Below, one piece after another: positions 9,418 through 16,651 of a stretch of DNA of 64,000 bases. The notes under the pieces were generated by a model. That model saw nothing but the letters and a program-made list of their open reading frames with translations, was not told where the DNA came from and searched no databases. Each line of letters starts with the position of its first letter. Position 1 is the stretch's first letter. The DNA comes from Verrucomicrobiota bacterium (GTDB lineage Bacteria > Verrucomicrobiota > Verrucomicrobiia > Limisphaerales > UBA9464). The stretch spans positions 62,001-126,000 of the forward strand of contig JAFLEF010000008.1 in NCBI GenBank assembly GCA_017309115.1, read 5' to 3'. The translations under genes were made by a program, and so were the position numbers.

Positions 9418-10251
9418 TTAACGCAGGACAGCCCGGAAGAAGCGGTGTTCCACGGAGTCGACGGACGGGATGAAGGACTGCGGTTCGCCGGTGCCGATGA
9501 GGGTGCCCAGGGAAGTCCAGCGGTTGACGTCCGGGGCGGCTTGAATCTCCACGGTGAAACCGGCAGGTGCTGTGATGTGGAGCTCGACTGACCCGTCTGG
9601 TTGCGGGCCAGTGAGACGGAGTTGAGGCGGTTTTGGGCCTTCCACCCAGAAGGTAAAGTCGACGACTGGACTGCGGGTGATCTGGCCGGTGGACGAGGCA
9701 GTAGCCGAGGCGGCCAGACCCAGGCGGTACGCTCCGGGTTGGGTGAAGACCCAATTGACGTGGGCGTGACCATTCACCGCTGGCAAGACGAAGGCGTCGT
9801 TGGCCGGGTCGAGGCCATCTTGTGAAATCCAGTGAGTCATCAGCGACCCGAAAGCCGAGGTGGTGTAGAGGGCCATCTGCCCGGGTCCCTCCAGTCGATG
9901 GAGCTCCAGTCCAATGCGATCCCCGGCAAACTGCCCGGCGGAGATTTCCGAAGTGCCAACTCCAAGGTTGAGCAAACCGGGCGCCTCGGATTCTGGAAGA
10001 ATCCAGGCGCCATCCGAGGTTCCCAGCACTGCAGCGAGACTGGGTTCCAGCGGGCCGGAACGGCGAGCTCCGAACGAAATCAGGAACGGATACTCATCCG
10101 GTGCGAATCGGCCTGACTCGAAGTCCAGGACAAATAGGTCCCATACCCCGGCGGAGTAACCCACTTGGACGTGGACATGAGCCTGCAGGTGCAGTGTCCC
10201 GGCCATGAGGGCACTGCCGAAAACCGACAGCCAAGCGGTAGGGCGCTTCAT
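9418..10251 (-). CDS. Secreted protein with choice-of-anchor M / surface-anchored protein repeat motif
   Basis: 277-residue exported protein of unknown biochemical role. Signal peptide about 1-24 (ending LHLQA). The segment HAHVNWVFTQPGAYRLGL (about residues 170-187) matches the motif of the short surface-anchored repeat found in actinobacterial cell-wall proteins of metal ABC transporter loci and in choice-of-anchor M proteins. The last 60 residues look like the small C-terminal beta domain common on Verrucomicrobia extracellular proteins. It follows an All3515-like gene by 85 bp on the same strand, so the two are probably one operon, and a role in zinc or manganese handling is inferred. Confidence 0.65.
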   Translation of the reverse strand: MKRPTAWLSVFGSALMAGTLHLQAHVHVQVGYSAGVWDLFVLDFESGRFAPDEYPFLISFGARRSGPLEPSLAAVLGTSDGAWILPESEAPGLLNLGVGTSEISAGQFAGDRIGLELHRLEGPGQMALYTTSAFGSLMTHWISQDGLDPANDAFVLPAVNGHAHVNWVFTQPGAYRLGLAASATASSTGQITRSPVVDFTFWVEGPKPPQLRLTGPQPDGSVELHITAPAGFTVEIQAAPDVNRWTSLGTLIGTGEPQSFIPSVDSVEHRFFRAVLR

Positions 10252-10336
10252 CGGGAAAAGGCGGATCCAGGTCGTTAGTAGAACCCGGACCCGCCGGTTG
10301 CGGGGTGGTTATTTGTTTAGCGGTGCGAAGGGCGAA

Positions 10337-11353
10337 CTACGGTTTTCGCAGTCGGAATACCTGCATGGCATTGGAAGCGGGCAGGCTGACGGTTTGTTGA
10401 TCCCGGCTATGGGTTCCGTGAGGAAGGGTTACCGGACTCCAGGGACCTTCGGGTGTTGGTGCGCTTTCCAGCACGTAGCCCGAGGTTACGATGGGTAGAG
10501 ACAACGTGACCGCGGGAGCGATGGCGAGCGTGGGTTCAGGGGCCACTTTGAAGTCGAGGTGGAAGACCCCCGATTCCAGGAAGGGAGTACGACCGCCGTC
10601 CGTGTTGGTATCGACGAGCTTGAAGGACGCGGAATAGGTTCCCGCGGGAGCGTTGCCCTCGACCCAAAATATCGGAGCAAAATTGATGGCGGGTCCGGCG
10701 CCCAGGCTGAAGCGGTCGCCGGGGTTCGAGAGAACATCCAGAGTGTCGGCGGTGCCCACGTGCAGGCCGTCGGTTTTGGAAACCAGTTCCAGATTAATGG
10801 TTCCGCCGGCGAGGCTGTTGGTGCGCGTTCCGGCACTGGAGTAGAACAAGATCCATTCCGGTGATCCGGGACCGTATTTGGTTGGTTGATTCAAGTCGTC
10901 CGTGGCCCGCCACCGCAGGTCGCTGTAGTGCTCTTCCGACCGCTGGTGGATCAGTTTGCCGGCATAGAGGGCATTGGTGGTCGGAGCCAGCGTTAGCGGA
11001 GGCTGCTGACTGCTGATCTCGGGAATCCGATTGTTGCTGCTGGTGGGATTAATGACGACCGCATTGGTCGGTCCGGTCAGCGCGTAAGCCCCGATCGGGT
11101 GGTAGTGATTGACGGCGAAGGTGCTGGCGCCCGCGGGAGCGAGACCCGGGACGTATTCATACGTGTGGGCGTAGAGGAAGGTGAGCCGGTTGAAGTTGGG
11201 ATTCGTCATTCCGGCATAAACTCCGGAGGGCAGGGGGTTCCGGCTGTCGAGGCCGATGTAGTATCCAACCGTTTCCGCTTGGACCGAAAGTCCCAGGCTA
11301 ACGGTGGCCATCAAGGCCGGGAAACGGCTGTGGTTCTTGAATGGATTCGTCAT
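10337..11353 (-). CDS. All3515-like secreted protein (family described as Zur-repressed in cyanobacteria)
   Basis: About 338 residues with a signal peptide (about 1-27, ending SVQA). The sequence GYYIGLDSRNPLPSGVYAGM and motifs NRLTFLYAHTYE, VNHYHPIGAYALTGP, NNRIPEIS and GGRTPFLESGVFHLDF agree with my memory of the All3515 family, whose cyanobacterial members are repressed by the zinc regulator Zur. The conserved HYH could bind metal. ATG 11353 is preferred over an upstream in-frame codon at 11434 because the signal peptide starts there. The C-terminal 60 residues form a generic beta domain. Paired with the anchor-M gene downstream. Confidence 0.65.
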   Translation of the reverse strand: MTNPFKNHSRFPALMATVSLGLSVQAETVGYYIGLDSRNPLPSGVYAGMTNPNFNRLTFLYAHTYEYVPGLAPAGASTFAVNHYHPIGAYALTGPTNAVVINPTSSNNRIPEISSQQPPLTLAPTTNALYAGKLIHQRSEEHYSDLRWRATDDLNQPTKYGPGSPEWILFYSSAGTRTNSLAGGTINLELVSKTDGLHVGTADTLDVLSNPGDRFSLGAGPAINFAPIFWVEGNAPAGTYSASFKLVDTNTDGGRTPFLESGVFHLDFKVAPEPTLAIAPAVTLSLPIVTSGYVLESAPTPEGPWSPVTLPHGTHSRDQQTVSLPASNAMQVFRLRKP

Positions 11354-11707
11354 GTTTGTAGGCAGTGCTGCTGGTTGATTCAGGCCCGGTTTTGGCCGGA
11401 GCCTTCGTGATTTGTGTGGGCAGTGGCGGTTCACTTAAACCGGCCAAAATGGAACTTGGGGGGACGGCAGGTCACACACGGATTCGACCGTGCCGTCCCC
11501 CCCGGGTTCCCACTCAGGAACCCAAATTGATCCGGGAATCCGTAACTTGAGGAGACGGGTGGATTCTCGAGTTGCAAAACGTTTGCAGATTAGGGGCAAC
11601 CCCGATCGGAGCAAGTCACGAATGGCCGCCGTATTAGTTGTTAGGCTGCCTTTTTTGGATCATCACAGAGGTAGCCCGGCACCCGGGTCAAACCGATCGA
11701 AGATTGA
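11354..11707. other. Leader/intergenic region with a strong G+C hairpin and a TGCAAA dyad
   Basis: No gene recognised. A perfect 12-bp stem (11458-11469 pairing with 11491-11502, GGGGGGACGGCA) lies about 105 bp upstream of the All3515-like ATG. It has no T-run on either side, so it is a poor intrinsic terminator and could be a leader structure. A separate dyad TGCAAA-ACG-TTTGCA at 11573-11587 could be an operator. Whether either is a Zur-type site cannot be decided from the sequence. Confidence 0.4.
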
Positions 11708-12967
11708 TCAGGAGACCGCTTGGAGTTCGCCTTTGGCGCGGGCGTGGCGGCCGTAGACCCATTCGAAGACGGGGGAGGCCATCAGAGTGGTGACGATCGC
11801 CATCAAGACCATGACGCTGAAGAGGGCGGGTTGAATGACTCCGTGCTGCAGGCCGATATTGAGGATGATCAGTTCCATCAGGCCGCGGGCGTTCATGAGG
11901 GTACCAATGGCCATTGCGGTGCGGTGGTCTTCTCCGTTCATCCGTGCGGCGGCCCAGCAGGCGATTCCTTTGCCGAGAATCGCGGCCAGCAGAACGACCA
12001 GGGCAATCAGGAACATCTTCGGGCTGTCCACGAGATCGAGCCGCGTGTTCAGGCCGGAGTAGGTGAAGAACATCGGCAGGAGGAACACCACGGCGAACGG
12101 TTCCAGTTGCTTCTGTAATTCCCGGGCGAAGAGACCGCGCGGCATGGCCACGCCGAGAATAAAGCCGCCAAACACGGCGTGAATGCCGATGAAGTCGGTG
12201 AACCAACAGGCGAGGGTGAAGAGCATCAGCGTGATACCCAGCAGAGTGGGCGTGATACGGCCCTCTTTTTCAGCGGCGGTACCCAGGGAGGCGAGTAGGC
12301 GCCGACCGATCGTCAGCATGATCACCCCATACAGGACGCCTCCCAGAATCGCCTTGATGGCCACCGCTGAACCGGCCCCGAAGCTGGCCAACACGACCGC
12401 GAGCACGCACCAGGCAGCGGCATCGTCAATGGCGCCCGCGGCCAGCGCGAGCGTGCCGAGCGAGGTGCCGGTCAATCCGCGTTCGTAAATAATTCGCGCC
12501 AACATGGGGAACGCCGTGATGGACATGGCCGCGCCCAGAAAGAGCATGGCTTCCGGCCGGGTGGCCTCCTCGGAGAAAAGACCGGGGATCTGGACGAACC
12601 ACAGGGCCAGTAGGGATCCGAGGATGAAAGGGACCACCATACCTGAGACGGAAACGGCCGCGGCGCCGCGAATGCGGTCTCGAAAGAGTTCGGTTTTGAA
12701 CTCCACCCCCACCAAAAACATGTACAGCCCCACCCCAAGCTGGGCGCCGACATACAGGATTTTCAAGGAATCCGGGGGGAACAATTGACGCTGGGCTTCC
12801 GGGAAGAAATGGCCAATCAGGGAAGGCCCCAGCAGGACTCCCGCAATCATTTCCCCCACGACCTGGGGTTGCCCCATTTTCTTGGCGAGCAATCCCACCA
12901 GCCGACAGGCCGCCAGGATCACGAACATCTGAAGAAAGAAGAATACGGACAGCTGCGGGGCTGACAT
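11708..12967 (-). CDS. Cation:proton antiporter, CPA2/Kef-type transmembrane domain
   Basis: Integral membrane antiporter exchanging Na+ or K+ for protons. 419 residues with 12-13 predicted hydrophobic segments and no C-terminal TrkA-N domain, so the short form of the family. Family-typical stretches are GQPQVVGEMIAGVLLGPS near the N-terminus and the unwound-helix region ALAAGAIDDAAAW (about residues 153-165), where the aspartate pair is expected to bind the ion. Starts at ATG 12967 with no clear Shine-Dalgarno site and a palindrome covering the start. Stands alone in the minus direction. Confidence 0.88.
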   Translation of the reverse strand: MSAPQLSVFFFLQMFVILAACRLVGLLAKKMGQPQVVGEMIAGVLLGPSLIGHFFPEAQRQLFPPDSLKILYVGAQLGVGLYMFLVGVEFKTELFRDRIRGAAAVSVSGMVVPFILGSLLALWFVQIPGLFSEEATRPEAMLFLGAAMSITAFPMLARIIYERGLTGTSLGTLALAAGAIDDAAAWCVLAVVLASFGAGSAVAIKAILGGVLYGVIMLTIGRRLLASLGTAAEKEGRITPTLLGITLMLFTLACWFTDFIGIHAVFGGFILGVAMPRGLFARELQKQLEPFAVVFLLPMFFTYSGLNTRLDLVDSPKMFLIALVVLLAAILGKGIACWAAARMNGEDHRTAMAIGTLMNARGLMELIILNIGLQHGVIQPALFSVMVLMAIVTTLMASPVFEWVYGRHARAKGELQAVS

Positions 12968-12984
12968 AATACGTACACGTATTA
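12967..12984. promoter_or_regulatory. 18-bp palindrome overlapping the antiporter start codon
   Basis: TAATACGT-AC-ACGTATTA: eight of nine base pairs are symmetric, and the dyad begins at the last base of the start codon. It could be an operator. The rest of the 317-bp gap up to the bS21 gene should hold the divergent promoters, but I see no confident -35/-10 pair. Confidence 0.4.
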
Positions 12985-13284
12985 ATCACGGGAGCAATCT
13001 CCGGTCAATGCCGGTGACGGAATCTTTTGGGTGTGGGCCAATCGCCCGGAGGAGCGAGTGGATCGCCTAGATGTGTGATTTCATTGGCATTTTTGCGGAT
13101 TCAGGAACTTTCATGGAGAACATCAGGTGAAGCGGTTATCCCCGAGTTCCAGTTTCAGGTCTTGCCTCGGGCTTGGATTCGCGTATTCCAACCGTCCGCC
13201 GCGGCTCTGGCGACAGAGCCGCTTTGCTTTCTCCCCGTTTTTCGGGGGGAACACGGAGTCAGGCCCACCGGGGTCGGAACCGTG

Positions 13285-13506
13285 ATGCGGAAAGGACGTG
13301 AACGTGACTTGAGCGAAATCAAGCTGAAGAAGGGCGAGCCCATTGATCGGGCCCTGCGCCGCCTGAAGAAGAAAGTGGACCGCGAGAACACTCTCCGCGA
13401 AGTCCGCAACAAGCGGCATTATGAGAAGCCCAGCGAACGCCGGCGCCGCAAACTGAAAGTGGCCCGGTTTAGCGCCATGCTCTCCGCCCGCTACGCCGAT
13501 CAGTAA
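13285..13506 (+). CDS. rpsU: Small ribosomal subunit protein bS21
   Basis: Ribosomal protein of the 30S platform near the 3' end of 16S rRNA. The core EIKLKKGEPIDRALRRLKKK and the Arg/Lys-rich tail KPSERRRRKLK are diagnostic. The family normally begins two residues before EIKL, which points to a TTG at 13309 (65 residues, with AAAGGA at 13290-13295 upstream). The ATG at 13285 gives 73 residues and is reported as the outer limit. A much longer in-frame reading from 13027 is not supported by the family. A clear terminator follows at 13535. Confidence 0.9.
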   Translation: MRKGRERDLSEIKLKKGEPIDRALRRLKKKVDRENTLREVRNKRHYEKPSERRRRKLKVARFSAMLSARYADQ

Positions 13507-13534
13507 TTGCGCGTTCGCCGGATTGAACTTCATG

Positions 13535-13577
13535 TCGCCGGATGCTGTCCTTGGGGCACGCATCCGGCGATTTTGCT
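13535..13577 (+). terminator. Intrinsic terminator of the bS21 gene
   Basis: Perfect 11-bp stem TCGCCGGATGC (13535-13545) / GCATCCGGCGA (13560-13570) with a 14-nt loop, followed by TTTTGCTTT. It ends just before the next ATG at 13581. Confidence 0.75.
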
Positions 13578-13580
13578 TTC

Positions 13581-14501
13581 ATGTATTCACTCTCATCTTG
13601 TTGGAACTCGGGCCGCCACACGGACGGTCGGGCTATGCTGCGGGAAATTCGTGATCTCGGCTTCGAGTACGCCGAGTTGAGTCACGGCATTCGCATCAGC
13701 TTGGTCCCGGGAATCTTTGACGCAGTCCAGGCCGGGGAGATCAAAATCTCCACCCTGCATAACTTCTGCCCGCTCCCCATGGGGGTGCACTGGCCGGCCC
13801 CGAACTTATTCAAGTTCAGCTCGGAGGACCGCCGGGAACGCGAATCAGCCTGGAAACATTCGCTGAAGACCATTGAAACCGCCGCCCGCGTGGGTGCCAG
13901 ACTGGTGGTGCTCCACTCCGGTCAGGTCGACATCAAGGACTACAACGAGAAGTTGGAAGACATGGTCACCCGGGGGGAACGGGACACCACCAAGTACCGC
14001 AAGCTGGTCGAGGAGATGGAGACCAAACGCGAACGAAAGAAGGAACGCGCCGTGGAGTTGGCCTTGGACATGATCCGGAATCTGGCTGATGCCGCTGCCA
14101 CCGAGGGGCTCCTCTTGGGCATCGAGAACCGGGAAGCAGTGGAGGAAATCCCCTTTGATCACGATTTGCCGATGTTCCTCGCGCAACTGCCGCCGAATGT
14201 CCGCTATTGGCACGACTGCGGACACGCTCAAATCAAGGAGAACCTTGGCTTTATCCAGCACGCCATGCACCTGGAGGGAATGGCTCCCCGGCTGGGAGGG
14301 TTCCATATCCATGATGTCATTGCCGATGCCGAGGGGCAGCACGATCACTGTCCGCCAGGCTCCGGCATGATCGATTTCGCCGGGTTGCGTCCGCTGGTGA
14401 AGCCGGAGCATATCAAGGTGATTGAGCTGAGTCCGGGCGTGGGAACGGAGGATGTCCGCCGCGGGTTTGCCTTCATCAAATCCGTCTGGGGCGAAGAGTA
14501 G
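13581..14501 (+). CDS. Sugar phosphate isomerase/epimerase family protein (xylose isomerase-like TIM barrel)
   Basis: Cytoplasmic TIM-barrel protein of the AP-endonuclease-2 superfamily; the specific substrate is unknown. 306 residues from ATG 13581; the longer frame from 13542 would run through the terminator stem and is rejected. Candidate metal ligands appear in family order: VVLHSGQ (His), GIENRE (Glu), YWHDCGHAQ (His/Asp), FHIHDV (His/Asp) and VIELSPG (Glu). There is no signal peptide. A basic region of about 35 residues near 140-175 (ETKRERKKERA) looks like a charged helix inserted in the barrel. The next gene starts 7 bp downstream, so the two probably form an operon. Confidence 0.8.
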   Translation: MYSLSSCWNSGRHTDGRAMLREIRDLGFEYAELSHGIRISLVPGIFDAVQAGEIKISTLHNFCPLPMGVHWPAPNLFKFSSEDRRERESAWKHSLKTIETAARVGARLVVLHSGQVDIKDYNEKLEDMVTRGERDTTKYRKLVEEMETKRERKKERAVELALDMIRNLADAAATEGLLLGIENREAVEEIPFDHDLPMFLAQLPPNVRYWHDCGHAQIKENLGFIQHAMHLEGMAPRLGGFHIHDVIADAEGQHDHCPPGSGMIDFAGLRPLVKPEHIKVIELSPGVGTEDVRRGFAFIKSVWGEE

Positions 14502-14508
14502 GCTGCCT

Positions 14509-15603
14509 GTGCGGTTGCCCAAGTTCTCCAGCGTGGTGCGGTCGGTGGTCGGATTGCTGCTGCTGGCAGTGATCTTCCACGTCATCTTCTGCAACGAAGT
14601 TCAATTGCAGTTGGTTTCCGAGGGCGGTCCGGCCTGGGACTCCCTCACCAAATGGGAGCAACGCCAACTCGCTTGGACTCGGGGACCGCTGGAATTGTGG
14701 AACACCCTTCGGCGACTCGACGCGATCAGTCTGGCGGGGGCGTTTTTGTTGTGTGGATTGCTAGTCGGCCTGGGGGCCTGGCGCTGGCAACGGGTCCTGG
14801 CTGAGCAGGGAATCCAGATGCCCGTGCCGGAAGTCCTGCGAATTTCCCTCGTCGCACAGTTCTTCAACGCCTTTCTGCTGGGAACCGCTGGGGGCGATGT
14901 GATCAAGGCTTGGTACGCTGCCCGGGCGACTCCCCAAAAACAGGCGGCCGCGGCGGTCACGGTCTTTGTGGATCGGCTCCTGGGCACGCTTGGCCTCCTG
15001 CTGACCGCCTGTTTTCTCGCCCTGTTGCACTGGGATTTGGTCACCAGTTTCCGGCGGTATCAGGCGGTTGTCCTGACCCTCGCCGGAATGCTGGTGCTGG
15101 CCGGAGGTCTGTTGTTCCTTGGATTCTATACGCGCTTGCTGAGTGAAGAGGGCACTTTGGCCCGCTGGCTGAGTCGGATTCCCCGGGGAGATTCCGCGGT
15201 TCGTGCACTGGCAGCGTGTCGGCAGTTCGGCAGGGATCCGCTCTTCCTATTGCAGATGGCCCTGATGTCCATGCTGATTGCCGCGCTGGTCGCCTTGACC
15301 TACGTGGTGTTGGCCCGGGGTTTAGGAATCAAAGTGCACGCCCTCTCCCTCTCGTTTGTGGCGCTCGCAGTGATCTGCGTCGCCGCACTTCCGGTAACCC
15401 CGTCGGGGTTGGGCGTTCGCGAGAACCTGTTTGTCTGGCTGCTGGCCGCCCCGGCGTTTCCATTGAAGCCCGGTCTGGCCTTATCCCTGTCGCTGTTGGG
15501 TTACACGGTGACCCTGGCGTGGAGTGCGATCGGTGGGCTGGTCTACCTGCTCCTGCCCGAACGAGCCGAAATCGCCGCCGCCGCTGAAGCGCCGCCGAAT
15601 TGA
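14509..15603 (+). CDS. Lysylphosphatidylglycerol synthase transmembrane-domain (UPF0104-type) protein
   Basis: Integral membrane protein of the flippase-like family found in MprF and in free-standing form in many bacteria. About 364 residues with eight or so hydrophobic helices. Family-typical segments are FNAFLLGTAGGDVIKAWYA, VFVDRLLGTLGLL and the late VTPSGLGVRENLFVW. GTG 14509 is preferred because it follows the upstream stop by 7 bp; an ATG at 14452 would overlap that gene by 50 bp. No aminoacyltransferase domain is attached, so it is not an MprF synthase. Ends 10 bp from a convergent gene. Confidence 0.8.
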   Translation: MRLPKFSSVVRSVVGLLLLAVIFHVIFCNEVQLQLVSEGGPAWDSLTKWEQRQLAWTRGPLELWNTLRRLDAISLAGAFLLCGLLVGLGAWRWQRVLAEQGIQMPVPEVLRISLVAQFFNAFLLGTAGGDVIKAWYAARATPQKQAAAAVTVFVDRLLGTLGLLLTACFLALLHWDLVTSFRRYQAVVLTLAGMLVLAGGLLFLGFYTRLLSEEGTLARWLSRIPRGDSAVRALAACRQFGRDPLFLLQMALMSMLIAALVALTYVVLARGLGIKVHALSLSFVALAVICVAALPVTPSGLGVRENLFVWLLAAPAFPLKPGLALSLSLLGYTVTLAWSAIGGLVYLLLPERAEIAAAAEAPPN

Positions 15604-15613
15604 GTCCAACCAA

Positions 15614-16555
15614 CTATTTCGTTTGGGCAGCCTCCAACAAGGCCTCCGCTAGGTCGGCTCCGGTCCATTCGTTGCCCGGGAACAGTTTCACCAGACGACC
15701 CGTGGGGCCGATGATGAGTGTTCGCAGGTTGTGGTTTTGATCGGCAATGCTGACGCCCCGTCCGAAGTATAGACCGACGCTGACGGCAAACGGCTCGATT
15801 TGATCAAAGGATCCGGTGGCGAGCGTCCAGTGCTTCGGATCCGCCCCCCACCGTTGACCGTAGGATTTCATGATTCCGGGGGTATCGAATTCCGGATCGA
15901 AGGAGATGGACAGCAATTGCCAGTTGGTTGGGCCGGACGTTCGTTTGAGAAGTTCCTTTTGCGCCGTGGAGAAGGCGTCGCTCATGCGCGGGCAAAACAG
16001 CGGGAAGGGACAACGGGTGAAGATGAAGGTGACCGCCAGAGCCTGACCGCGGAATTGCGACAGCTTAATGGGAACACCGAACTGATTGGTGAAACTGTAA
16101 TCGGGAACAAGCTCGCCTACCTGCAGCTCGGGAACGTTGGGCAGAACCCGGAAGCCCTTTGGGGAATTGGTCTCGGAGTTCTGGGGCGGCGCAGAGTTGG
16201 TGGGAGCGGCGGCAGCAGTGACTTTGAGTTGATCGATCCAGCCATCGGTTTCGGTCACCCGCATGCGGAACTCCACTGAATCCCCGGGCTTCACCCCTCG
16301 CAGTTCGTTGGTGTCGCGCACTGAGAACGGCATGGTCATGGCCATCATATAGCCGGGAATCTCCTCATGCTTGATGACGATTTCCTTCTCCTCGGGCTGG
16401 AGCGACTTCACCACCCCTTTGACCTGGTAGTTCGTAATCGAATGGCCGTCGGCAGTAGAGTCGGTGGTGCGGGGGCTGCATCCGGCCAGAAGTAGCCACG
16501 CACTGATCCCCAGCAGCGTTCCCCAGGACAGCAGGTATTGCATGCGGCGAAACAT
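15614..16555 (-). CDS. CusF-like copper-binding domain fused to an SCO1/SenC-family thioredoxin-like domain (lipoprotein)
   Basis: Probable copper chaperone for cytochrome oxidase assembly, anchored as a lipoprotein (lipobox LLLAGC near residue 25 of about 313). Residues about 40-115 resemble CusF/CusF_Ec (VKGVVKSLQPEEKEIVIKH, with methionines in GYMMAMTMPF). Residues about 150-310 form the SCO domain. The expected CxxxC is replaced by a CX5C spacing (RCPFPLFCPRM), a variant I believe also occurs in other bacterial SCO proteins, and the later conserved histidine is visible in DQNHNLRT. ATG 16555 is chosen; a second ATG at 16543 is equally possible. Confidence 0.82.
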   Translation of the reverse strand: MFRRMQYLLSWGTLLGISAWLLLAGCSPRTTDSTADGHSITNYQVKGVVKSLQPEEKEIVIKHEEIPGYMMAMTMPFSVRDTNELRGVKPGDSVEFRMRVTETDGWIDQLKVTAAAAPTNSAPPQNSETNSPKGFRVLPNVPELQVGELVPDYSFTNQFGVPIKLSQFRGQALAVTFIFTRCPFPLFCPRMSDAFSTAQKELLKRTSGPTNWQLLSISFDPEFDTPGIMKSYGQRWGADPKHWTLATGSFDQIEPFAVSVGLYFGRGVSIADQNHNLRTLIIGPTGRLVKLFPGNEWTGADLAEALLEAAQTK

Positions 16556-16600
16556 GCGGTGGGATGGCGGGCCGGGCAAGGATCGGCCGGGGGACCACAA

Positions 16601-16633
16601 AGAAAAACGCCGTGCTGCGAACAGCACGGCGTT
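16601..16633 (-). terminator. Intrinsic terminator with UUCG tetraloop
   Basis: On the minus strand a 12-bp perfect stem AACGCCGTGCTG with loop TTCG is followed by a T-rich run (TTTCTTT). It lies 19 bp beyond the stop of the gene at 16652-18325 and should end its transcript. Confidence 0.85.
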
Positions 16634-16651
16634 GGGTGAGAATCCTTCGAA

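Noticed and set aside
11458..11502. GGGGGGACGGCA hairpin considered as an intrinsic terminator of the antiporter gene
   Set aside because: A perfect 12-bp stem, but no T-run follows on either strand and it lies 205 bp beyond the antiporter stop; kept only as a structured leader element.
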